Program-made: the position numbers and the translations under genes | Notes under the pieces: generated by a model | What the model saw: only the letters and a program-made list of their open reading frames with translations | Told to the model about the DNA's origin: nothing | Database searches by the model: none | Shown here: positions 1 through 5,296 of the stretch, piece by piece | How the letters are laid out: each line of letters starts with the position of its first letter | Position numbering within the stretch: the first letter of the stretch is position 1 | Assembly (NCBI GenBank): GCA_004299215.1 | Contig: SCTD01000219.1 | Coordinates: 1-6,469, forward strand | Length of the DNA stretch: 6,469 nucleotides | Source: Frankiales bacterium | Lineage (GTDB): Bacteria; Actinomycetota; Actinomycetes; Mycobacteriales; SCTD01 | Reading direction: 5' to 3'

Positions 1-1
1 G

Positions 2-568
2 TCGAGCGCGTGGGAGTGCGAGCTGCACGGCGCGGTGCAGCCGCTGCGCCGCTGGACCCGCGTCACGCCCGAGCTCCTCGCGCAGGCGGTGGCCCAGGCC
101 CAGGTGCCGCTGTGGGCTCCGCTGCCGCTGCTGCCCGGCTGGACGCTGACCGGGCTCGCGCTCGCCGGCAGCGAGCGGGACGGCGCGCGCGCGACCGTCC
201 TGGCACTGGCCGGCCCCTCGCCGCTGGGCGGTCCGGCCGACATGCTCCTGGTCGCAGAGGAGCCCGGCGTCGGCCTCGGAGCCCGGCTGGCCGGAGGCGA
301 CGGCCTCGACCCCGGTGACGTCACCCAGGGACCGCCGGACGCCAAGGTCGAGGCCGCGCACCACCTGACCGCCCTCTGGCGCTGCGACAGCGCCGAGGAC
401 CGGGTCGCCTTCGTCGGCGAGGGGCTCGGCCTGTGGCTCTACGCCGTGCTGTGGCCGCCGGCCGCCGAGCTGGTGCTGCTGGAGCACGTCGTGCTGCACG
501 ACCTGCGGCACGAGAGCCACACGGGCCTGGAGCTGCCCGTCGGCGCTCCGACGTCCCGGCTCGGCTGA
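2..568 (+). CDS. DUF6758 family protein, 5'-truncated by window edge
   Basis: The frame is open from the first bases (Ser-Ser-Ala-Trp-Glu-Cys-Glu-Leu-His-Gly) to TGA at 566-568, giving 188 visible residues. A GTG at 35 could act as a start, but it would cut off the conserved-looking WECELHG segment (Cys codon 17-19, His codon 26-28). I take this segment as the second half of an N-terminal zinc-ribbon-like motif whose CxxC half lies left of the window. From memory of the actinobacterial DUF6758 family, the body fits: a 'PLWAPLPLLPGW' segment, a 'GARATVLALAGPSPLGG' stretch, the hallmark 'LLVAEEPGVGLGARLAG' (about 245-295), and a late 'FVGEGLGLWLYAVLWP'. Roughly 15-25 N-terminal residues are missing. 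The protein looks soluble, with no signal peptide or TM segment seen. Its biochemical role is unknown. The next gene starts 33 bp downstream, a neighbourhood I recall from other actinobacteria. Family call fairly sure; function not assigned. Confidence 0.8.
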   Translation, partial: SSAWECELHGAVQPLRRWTRVTPELLAQAVAQAQVPLWAPLPLLPGWTLTGLALAGSERDGARATVLALAGPSPLGGPADMLLVAEEPGVGLGARLAGGDGLDPGDVTQGPPDAKVEAAHHLTALWRCDSAEDRVAFVGEGLGLWLYAVLWPPAAELVLLEHVVLHDLRHESHTGLELPVGAPTSRLG

Positions 569-569
569 C

Positions 570-597
570 TAGCCTGGGGCGCCCGTCGTCCCAGGAG
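570..597 (+). promoter_or_regulatory. Candidate -10 element and RBS-overlapping hairpin before the PHP gene
   Basis: The 33-bp gap after the DUF6758 stop holds three overlapping signals. TAGCCT (570-575) fits the actinobacterial -10 pattern TANNNT, but no convincing -35 lies 16-18 bp upstream. CCTGGG (573-578) and CCCAGG (590-595) form a 6-bp inverted repeat, extendable by a G-U pair, with a 9-nt loop. AGGAG (593-597) is the Shine-Dalgarno for the GTG at 602, with a short 4-nt spacing. The right arm of the hairpin includes the first bases of that Shine-Dalgarno, so the hairpin could dampen translation or weakly attenuate read-through. There is no T-tract. All of this is inference from short motifs. 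Confidence 0.25.
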
Positions 598-601
598 CCA
601 C

Positions 602-1444
602 GTGATCGTCGACCTGCACACCCACTCGACCGCCTCCGACGGCACCACGCCGCCGGACGTCCTGGTGCGCGAGGCGCGCGAGGCGGGGCTGTCGGTGCTG
701 GCGCTCACCGACCACGACACCAGCGTGGGCTGGGCCGCCGCCGCGGACGCGCTGCCGTCCGGACTGGCGCTCGTACGCGGCGCCGAGATCTCCTGCGTGC
801 ACGACGGGATCAGCCTGCACCTGCTCGCCTACCTCTACGACCCGGACGAGCCGGCGCTCGCGGCGACGCTGCAGGACATGCGCGACTCGCGGCGCGCGCG
901 GGCCGAGCGGATGGCCCGGATGCTCGAGGCCGACGGCACCGGCGTCACCTGGGAGCGGGTCCAGGAGCTCGCCGGCGGGACCGTCGGCCGGCCGCACCTC
1001 GCGCAGGCGCTGATCGAGCTCGGTCACGTCGCCGACATCCGGGGTGCGTTCGTGCCCGAGTGGATCGGCACCCGCGGGCGCTACTGGGTTCCCAAGCGCG
1101 ACCTCGACGTCCTCGACGCCATCCGGCTCGTCGCCGCGGCCGGAGGGGTCACGGTCTTCGCGCACCCCGCTGCCAGCTCCCGTGGCCGCATCGTCGACGA
1201 GGAGGTCATCGCGCAGATGGCCGAGGCCGGGCTGCACGGCCTGGAGGTCGACCACTACGACCACGAGCCGGAGGTGCGGGACGCGCTGCGCGGGCTCGCC
1301 GCCGACCTCGGCCTGCTCGTCACGGGCAGCAGCGACTTCCACGGCGACAACAAGCCGGTGGAGCTGGCCGAGAACACCACGGCCGTCGAGATGTACGAGC
1401 GGCTGGTCTCGGCGGCGACGGGCCTCGAGGTCCTCGCCGCGTGA
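602..1444 (+). CDS. PHP-domain metal-dependent phosphoesterase (YciV/RNase AM-like)
   Basis: 280 aa, a normal length for stand-alone PHP phosphoesterases. The full set of expected metal ligands is visible: HTH (His6, His8), Asp13, His38 in LTDHD, Glu62 in GAEIS, His73 in LHLLAY, His188 in FAHPA, and Asp245/His247 in GSSDFHG. 'GRPHLA' (129-134) and the aromatic segment around 'GRYWVPK' (159-165) match the insertion region seen in YciV/TrpH-type members. E. coli YciV (RNase AM) is a 5'-3' exonuclease that also hydrolyses 3',5'-bisphosphonucleotides. The actinobacterial relatives probably use the same di- or tri-metal chemistry, but the substrate here is not shown by sequence. The protein is cytoplasmic, with no signal peptide. 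The GTG start is chosen because HTH lies immediately after it, as usual in the family, and AGGAG lies just upstream. The stop overlaps the MarC start (GTGA), implying translational coupling. Confidence 0.95.
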   Translation: MIVDLHTHSTASDGTTPPDVLVREAREAGLSVLALTDHDTSVGWAAAADALPSGLALVRGAEISCVHDGISLHLLAYLYDPDEPALAATLQDMRDSRRARAERMARMLEADGTGVTWERVQELAGGTVGRPHLAQALIELGHVADIRGAFVPEWIGTRGRYWVPKRDLDVLDAIRLVAAAGGVTVFAHPAASSRGRIVDEEVIAQMAEAGLHGLEVDHYDHEPEVRDALRGLAADLGLLVTGSSDFHGDNKPVELAENTTAVEMYERLVSAATGLEVLAA

Positions 1445-2055
1445 ACGACGTCTTCGACCCGACGCTGTTCGGCGCGGTCTTCGTCACGCTCTTCGTGATC
1501 ATGGACCCGCTGGGGAGCATCCCGCTGTTCCTCGGGCTGACCGGCGGGCGGACGAACAGGACCCGGGCCCGGCTCGCCGGGCAGGCGGTGCTGGTCAGCC
1601 TCTTCGTCATCACGCTGTTCGCGATCGTCGGCCAGCAGATCCTGCGCTTCCTGGGCATCGGCATCCCGGCGCTCCAGGGAGCGGGCGGCCTGCTGCTGCT
1701 CATCGTCGCCCTCGAGCTGCTGACCGACCGCGCCGACGAGCCGGCCGAGGTGCGCGACGTCAACGTCGCGCTGGTGCCGCTCGGCACGCCGCTGCTCGCC
1801 GGTCCGGGCGCGATCGTCGCCACCATCGTCTTCGTCCAGCAGTCCGACGGCATCGCCGACGTCACGGCCATCGCCGCCGGCATCGTCGCGATCCACCTGG
1901 CTGTCTACCTGTCGTTGCGCTTCAGCGTCGGCATCACCCGGATCATCAAGGAGAGCGGCATCGTGCTGCTCACCCGCATCGCCGGTCTGCTGCTGTCCGC
2001 GATCGCCGTGCAGCTCGTGGCCGACTCCGTGCGTGGCTTCCTGGCGGAGGGGTGA
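1441..2055 (+). CDS. MarC family (UPF0056) integral membrane protein
   Basis: 204 aa, close to the usual MarC-family length of about 200. Start GTG at 1441 overlaps the PHP stop codon by 4 bp, and the translation from there reads as a complete family member. The protein is very hydrophobic with about six TM segments (roughly 10-30, 45-65, 72-94, 110-132, 140-160, 178-200). It shows the two family signatures in inverted-repeat-like positions: 'MDPLGSIPLF' (21-30) in the first half and 'VPLGTPLLAGPGAI' (112-125) in the second. MarC was once linked to multiple antibiotic resistance in E. coli, but that link was later withdrawn, and no transport substrate is established. It belongs to the NAAT/MarC transporter-like superfamily in the cytoplasmic membrane. 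Coupling to the PHP gene suggests co-expression, not necessarily a shared pathway. The stop lies 10 bp before the next gene. Family call is firm; function unknown. Confidence 0.95.
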   Translation: MNDVFDPTLFGAVFVTLFVIMDPLGSIPLFLGLTGGRTNRTRARLAGQAVLVSLFVITLFAIVGQQILRFLGIGIPALQGAGGLLLLIVALELLTDRADEPAEVRDVNVALVPLGTPLLAGPGAIVATIVFVQQSDGIADVTAIAAGIVAIHLAVYLSLRFSVGITRIIKESGIVLLTRIAGLLLSAIAVQLVADSVRGFLAEG

Positions 2056-2065
2056 GAACAACCCC

Positions 2066-2710
2066 GTGACCCGCCGGCTGCTCGTCGTCCTGCTCACCGG
2101 GGCGACCCTGCTCGCGAGCGCGTCCGGGGCCGCGTGGGCGGTCGACGCCGACGCCCTCGCGGAGAAGCTCGGCGAGCAGTCGGTACTGGTCGACCCGCGC
2201 AGCGGCATCCGCATCGACGAGAACGCCGTGCGGGAGGCGTTCGACGCCCTGCCCGTCCCGACGTACGCCGTCATCGTCCCGCAGCGCGACGTCGACGAGG
2301 AGGAGAGCGGCATCGACGGCGTGCTGCTCCGCCTCGTCGAGGCGCTGCGCGACCCGCGCGCCGTCGTCGTGGTGGTCACCGACGCGGGCGAGCTGCAGGC
2401 CGGGGAGGGCGGTGCGTCCGGGGTGCGGGCCAGCGCTCTGCTCGACGCCATCGTGCAGGCGCGCAGCGAGCAGGCCTTCAGCGGGCAGGCGCTCACCGAG
2501 GCTCTGCTGGAGTTCGCCGACGGCGTCGAGGGCGGCAGCGAGGAGGGTGCCGAGCGCGGCGTCGACGTCCTCGATCGGCAGACCGTCGGTGTGGCGGGCC
2601 TGATGGGCGTGGCCCTGGTCGCCGCGGGCATGCTGTGGATGCGCAGCCAGCGCAGAGTGCGCCGGCAGGTGCCGCTCACCGACGCCGAGCCCGGCAGCGG
2701 GAGCTGGTGA
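2066..2710 (+). CDS. Signal-anchored ectodomain protein with C-terminal TM helix (module protein A)
   Basis: 214 aa. GTG at 2066 is chosen because it gives a classic signal peptide: MTRR, a hydrophobic core, then Ala-Ala-Trp-Ala at 22-25 as the likely cleavage site. GGTGAG (2051-2056) precedes it at 9 nt. A GTG at 2033 would extend into the MarC gene and spoil the signal. Residues about 27-160 form an extracytoplasmic alpha/beta domain with strands at 'TYAVIVPQ' and 'AVVVVVTD' separated by a helix, a layout that recalls TPM-type domains; I cannot confirm that assignment. A single TM helix spans about 173-192, followed by a short basic cytoplasmic tail (RSQRRVRRQ) ending in GSW. No catalytic motif is evident. 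The ectodomain aligns along its length with that of the next gene: D-x-L start, V-x-V-x-P, Y-x-AV(I/V)P, GI-xx-L, D-xx-AVV-x-V-x-TD. It is probably a membrane partner of the two genes downstream. No named family recognised with certainty. Confidence 0.8.
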   Translation: MTRRLLVVLLTGATLLASASGAAWAVDADALAEKLGEQSVLVDPRSGIRIDENAVREAFDALPVPTYAVIVPQRDVDEEESGIDGVLLRLVEALRDPRAVVVVVTDAGELQAGEGGASGVRASALLDAIVQARSEQAFSGQALTEALLEFADGVEGGSEEGAERGVDVLDRQTVGVAGLMGVALVAAGMLWMRSQRRVRRQVPLTDAEPGSGSW

Positions 2711-2742
2711 CCGGAGCGCGACTCGGGGGGTAGGACGTGCAC

Positions 2743-3975
2743 ATGCGCCGATCGGTCCTGCTGCTTCTCACCTGCCTCGCAGTGCTCGGCGCTGCCGGGT
2801 CCGCGGGTGCGCAGGCGACCCTGTCGGTCGACGAGCTGGTCGCCGAGCTGGAGGCCGACCAGGTCTACGTCGAGCCCGGCCTGGTCGACGGGCTCGAGGA
2901 GGGCGACCTGCGGGACGAGGTGCTGGACTCCGAGGTCCAGGTCTACCTCGCCGTCGTGCCCGACGGGCTCGCCACGCGGTCGGGCGGTATCGCCTCGCTG
3001 GTCCAGGACATCGGCTCCAGCATCGGCGACTCCAGCGCCGTGGTGCTGGTCATCACCGACCGTCCGGACGTCTACGCCGACAACGGCCGTGACATCGGGA
3101 GCCGCGGGGTGAACGCCGGTGCCGCTGTGCGCACGACGAACACCTACGAGGACTTCGACGACACCGCGATCGAGGCGTTCGTGGGCGACTTCGTGGCCGA
3201 GATCGACGACCAGGCCGCCGGGGGCGGCGGTGGTGGCTCGTCGGCGCCCGCGGGGCTCGTCCCGCTGCTGGTCGTGGGCGGCCTGGGCGGAGGGGCGTAC
3301 CTGCTCGTCCGCAACCGCAAGGCCAAGCAGAAGCGGCTGAAGGACCTCGAGGACGCGCGCGCCGACGTCGAGTCGCTCTACCACCGGCTCGGCAGCGACG
3401 TCTCGCTGCTGTTCGCCGGCGACGACAAGGTCGCCCAGCAGGCGCTGACCGACGCCGGCGAGCGCTACAACGCGACCGGGGCGCTGATGGCCAAGGCCGA
3501 CACGCTCGGCGAGTTCGCGGCGGCCCGGCGCACCGCCGTCGAGGGCCTCGCGGCGACCCGGCTGGTGCGCGAGCGGACCGGCCTCGACCCGGGGCCGGAG
3601 GTGCCGCTCCCGCCGGGGAACGTGCCGGCGCTGCAGGAGCCGGCGCGGGTCAAGGTCGGTGAGGAGGAGTACGACGGGGCGCCGCAGTACTCCCCCGAGC
3701 GCCCGCACTACTTCGAGGGCGGCTACTACGGCAGCCAGCAGGTGCCCGGCGGGTGGTACGCCAGCCCGTTCTGGCAGACGCTGATCCTCAGCTCGGTGCT
3801 GAACCGGGGCTACTCCCACGGAGGTCACGGGCATCGCTCCGGCGGCATGTCCGGCGGCATGTTCGGCGGTGGTGGCGGGAGCCGCAGCGGTGGGGGCTTC
3901 GGCGGCTTCGGTGGCGGCGGCGGCTGGGGCGGCGGTCGCCGGGGCGGTGGAGGCGGCGGCAGGGGCGGCTGGTGA
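2743..3975 (+). CDS. Ectodomain-TM-cytoplasmic domain protein with basic Gly-rich tail (module protein B)
   Basis: 410 aa from ATG 2743, which has AGGA (2732-2735) at 7 nt. An in-frame GTG at 2737 would add two residues and has a GGGGGG run 6 nt upstream, so it is possible. Order: signal peptide (MRRS, then a hydrophobic core, cleavage near AGA-QA, 21-25); ectodomain about 26-155 related to that of the preceding gene ('YLAVVP', 'AVVLVITDRPDVYADN'); Gly-rich linker; TM helix 171-189; positive-inside KR-rich stretch (190-200); cytoplasmic conserved domain about 202-350 with RLGSDV (215-220) and VPGGWY-xx-PFW (334-344); tail 354-410 made of Gly with Phe/Trp/Tyr and only Arg/His as charged residues, ending GGW. 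The ectodomain fold recalls TPM-like proteins, many of which also carry Gly-rich tails, but this is inference. No enzyme motif found. It overlaps the next gene by 4 bp and shares its whole cytoplasmic domain with it. Confidence 0.85.
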   Translation: MRRSVLLLLTCLAVLGAAGSAGAQATLSVDELVAELEADQVYVEPGLVDGLEEGDLRDEVLDSEVQVYLAVVPDGLATRSGGIASLVQDIGSSIGDSSAVVLVITDRPDVYADNGRDIGSRGVNAGAAVRTTNTYEDFDDTAIEAFVGDFVAEIDDQAAGGGGGGSSAPAGLVPLLVVGGLGGGAYLLVRNRKAKQKRLKDLEDARADVESLYHRLGSDVSLLFAGDDKVAQQALTDAGERYNATGALMAKADTLGEFAAARRTAVEGLAATRLVRERTGLDPGPEVPLPPGNVPALQEPARVKVGEEEYDGAPQYSPERPHYFEGGYYGSQQVPGGWYASPFWQTLILSSVLNRGYSHGGHGHRSGGMSGGMFGGGGGSRSGGGFGGFGGGGGWGGGRRGGGGGGRGGW

Positions 3976-5051
3976 CCGTCATGGGCGGCGGCGGTCTCGG
4001 CGTCGTCCTGCTGCTCCTGGTCCTCCTGCTGCTCGTCGGCGGTGGTGACGCGCTGCCGCTGATCTTCCTGATCGCCTTCTTCGCCCTGCCGTTCCTGGTG
4101 ATCCGGTCGATCCTGCGCTCCTTCTCGTCGGGGCGGACGAGGAGCGTCGGCGGGCCCTTCTTCGGCGGCATGGTGCACACCCGGGTGCTCGGCCAGCCGA
4201 CCGTGCCCTGGGGAGGCGGCCCACCCGGCTGGGATCCCGCTCCGCCTCCGCTGCCGCGGTGGCAGGCGCCGCAGCAGCCGGTGCTCCCGGCCGTGACGAC
4301 CGCCGACGTGACGGCGCTGCGCGACCGGCTCGGCTCCGACGTGCGCACCCTCGACCCGGGTCAGGACCCGGTAGCGAGGCAGGCGCTCGCGGACGCCTCC
4401 GAGCGGCTGTCGACGGCCGGCGCGCTGCTCGAGCGGGCCACCTCCGACGCGCAGCTGCGCACGGCCTGGCTCGCCACGGTCGAGGGGCTGCAGGCGGCGC
4501 GGGTCGTCCGTGGCCGGCTCGGCCTCGACGCGGGCCCGCCGATCCCGGCGCTGCCGACGGTCGGGCCGCCGCTCACCTCCCACCAGCAGGTCGAGGTCGG
4601 GGGACGGACCCACGTCGGCGCCCCGTCGTACGAGCCGGGGCGACCGCACTGGTTCCCCGGCGGTCAGTACGGCGACCGCTACGTGCCCGGCGGCTGGTAC
4701 GACGCGCCGTTCTGGCCGAGCACTCTGCTGCTCGGCGCCCTCGGCGGCTGGGTCGCGGGCAGCGTGCTGGCCGGGTCGATGTACGGCGAGGACCTGGGGC
4801 TCGACGAGACCGGCTGGGGCGGCGGCGGTCTCGAGGACGGCGTCGACGCCGGGGCCGGCGACTGGGGTGGTGACGGGGGCGGCGGCGACTGGGGGAGCGG
4901 CGGCGGCTGGGGTGACTCCGGCGACGGCGGGGGCTTCGGGGACGGGTTCGGGGACGGGTTCGGGGACGGCGGCGACTGGGGCGGTTTCGGCGGCGGCGGC
5001 GGCTGGGGCGACGGGGGCTTCGACGGCGGTGACGTCGGCGGGGACTGGTAG
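3972..5051 (+). CDS. TM-hairpin protein with shared cytoplasmic domain and acidic Gly-rich tail (module protein C)
   Basis: 359 aa from GTG 3972, which overlaps the preceding stop (GTGA) and has AGGGG (3961-3965) at 6 nt. ATG 3981 is an alternative three codons in, but lies 15 nt from that site. There is no cleavable signal. Two hydrophobic helices (about 9-22 and 28-44) are joined by GGGDA, then a basic RSILRS stretch, implying that the rest is cytoplasmic. A Pro/Trp-rich linker leads into a domain (about 110-250) clearly homologous to that of the preceding protein: RLGSDV (119-124), VARQALADASER, VEGLQAARVVRGRLGLDAGP, GAPSYEPGRPHWFPGGQYG, VPGGWY-xx-PFW (238-248). A Gly/Ala/Leu-rich hydrophobic stretch follows (about 252-268), which could be membrane-associated. 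The tail (272-359) is Gly with Trp/Phe and about 20 Asp/Glu but no Lys or Arg, ending GDW. Function unknown. I infer that it associates with the preceding protein. Confidence 0.85.
   Translation: MTVMGGGGLGVVLLLLVLLLLVGGGDALPLIFLIAFFALPFLVIRSILRSFSSGRTRSVGGPFFGGMVHTRVLGQPTVPWGGGPPGWDPAPPPLPRWQAPQQPVLPAVTTADVTALRDRLGSDVRTLDPGQDPVARQALADASERLSTAGALLERATSDAQLRTAWLATVEGLQAARVVRGRLGLDAGPPIPALPTVGPPLTSHQQVEVGGRTHVGAPSYEPGRPHWFPGGQYGDRYVPGGWYDAPFWPSTLLLGALGGWVAGSVLAGSMYGEDLGLDETGWGGGGLEDGVDAGAGDWGGDGGGGDWGSGGGWGDSGDGGGFGDGFGDGFGDGGDWGGFGGGGGWGDGGFDGGDVGGDW
4935..4970 (+). repeat. Three tandem 12-bp repeats encoding FGDG
   Basis: The unit TTCGGGGACGGG occurs at 4935-4946 and 4947-4958, and again at 4959-4970 with one change in the last base. 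It is in frame and encodes Phe-Gly-Asp-Gly three times (residues 322-333) in the acidic tail of the 3972-5051 gene. Near-identical codons suggest recent slippage or duplication. The copy number could differ between strains without breaking the frame. Confidence 0.9.
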
Positions 5052-5104
5052 GTCGGTGCATCGGCTCGGGGTGGCGGCTCGCGCGGATCCTGCCCGGAGG
5101 TGAC

Positions 5105-5236
5105 GTGTGGGGAGCCGTGCCGCCGCGGCCCACGTTCACGAGCGGCGAGGAGGTGCCGGCGACCCGCGAAGAAGGATGGTCGCCATCGCCGCCGAGTGCT
5201 CGGCGCCGGGCCGAGGGACCGTTGCCTGTGGAGTGA
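5105..5236 (+). CDS. Possible 43-aa small ORF or gene remnant
   Basis: GTG 5105 to TGA 5234-5236. The predicted peptide is Pro-, Glu- and Ser-rich with motifs such as PTFTSGEEVPATREE, unlike the Arg/Ala-rich translations that other frames give in this DNA. GGAGGTGA (5096-5103) sits upstream; measured from its GGAGG core the spacing is only 4 nt. Of the first 21 codons, 20 end in G or C. The second half drops to about two thirds, so coding character fades there. It lies in the same frame as the DUF222 gene and ends 60 bp before it. It could be a real small protein, a leader, or the decayed end of an older gene. No family recognised. Confidence 0.22.
   Translation: MWGAVPPRPTFTSGEEVPATREEGWSPSPPSARRRAEGPLPVE
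5158..5205. terminator. Candidate hairpin pair (terminator or operator)
   Basis: Two adjacent inverted repeats lie downstream of the membrane-module genes. GGCGACC (5158-5164) pairs with GGTCGCC (5178-5184) across a 13-nt loop. CGCCGAG (5190-5196) is followed by TG and its exact complement CTCGGCG (5199-5205), a 16-bp near-perfect palindrome. No T-run follows, so this is not a canonical intrinsic terminator, although U-less hairpins have been proposed as terminators in high-GC actinobacteria. The compact palindrome could equally bind a dimeric regulator. Chance is a real alternative at this GC content. Confidence 0.3.
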
Positions 5237-5261
5237 AAATCTCTTTCCCACAGTCTCTTTC
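5226..5261. promoter_or_regulatory. AT-richer upstream patch with overlapping inverted and direct repeats
   Basis: CTGTGG (5226-5231) and CCACAG (5248-5253) form a 6-bp inverted repeat around an AT-rich centre. TCTCTTTC occurs twice, at 5240-5247 and 5254-5261, 14 bp apart. Both lie in the least GC-rich stretch of the window, 36-71 bp upstream of the DUF222 start. A regulatory role for that gene is inferred only from position and composition; no known operator consensus is matched. Confidence 0.3.
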
Positions 5262-5296
5262 GGACTTCGGTTCTGTCGGAGGTCGGTGGCAGAGTC

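Larger units (their letters stand above)
5052..5296 (+). other. Intergenic region between the membrane module and the DUF222 gene
   Basis: This 245-bp stretch separates two presumed transcription units. I see no RNA gene, no convincing -35/-10 pair and no U-tract terminator. It contains a strong Shine-Dalgarno-like GGAGGTGA (5096-5103) followed by a doubtful 43-codon ORF, two GC-rich inverted repeats (5158-5184 and 5190-5205), and a markedly AT-richer patch (5232-5276, about 44% GC by count) with a direct repeat and an inverted repeat. The AT-rich patch, directly upstream of the DUF222 start, is the likeliest place for that gene's promoter. Confidence 0.6.

Noticed and set aside
433..1440. 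Upstream extension of the MarC reading frame
   Set aside because: The frame stays open by chance through the PHP gene and encodes Arg/Ala-rich nonsense. The MarC protein is complete from GTG 1441.
2764..2775. Lipoprotein signal at Leu-Leu-Thr-Cys in the 2743 gene
   Set aside because: The residue before Cys is Thr and the Cys is only residue 11, too early in the hydrophobic core. A later AGA-QA cleavage site fits better.
1255..3834. An 859-codon open frame on the minus strand across the PHP, MarC and first module genes
   Set aside because: It lies antisense to genes with clear family motifs. Its translation is a low-complexity mix of Arg, Asp, Pro, Gln and His with no domain, a usual by-product of strong GC third-position bias.
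5245..5253. TTCCCACAG, resembling a DnaA box
   Set aside because: The nearby TTTCCCACA differs from TTWTNCACA at one position, is single, and has no origin-type context.
5052..5296. LexA/SOS box or standard SigA promoter upstream of the DUF222 gene
   Set aside because: Looked for GAAC-N-GTTC dyads and for TANNNT with a spaced -35; neither is present in convincing form.
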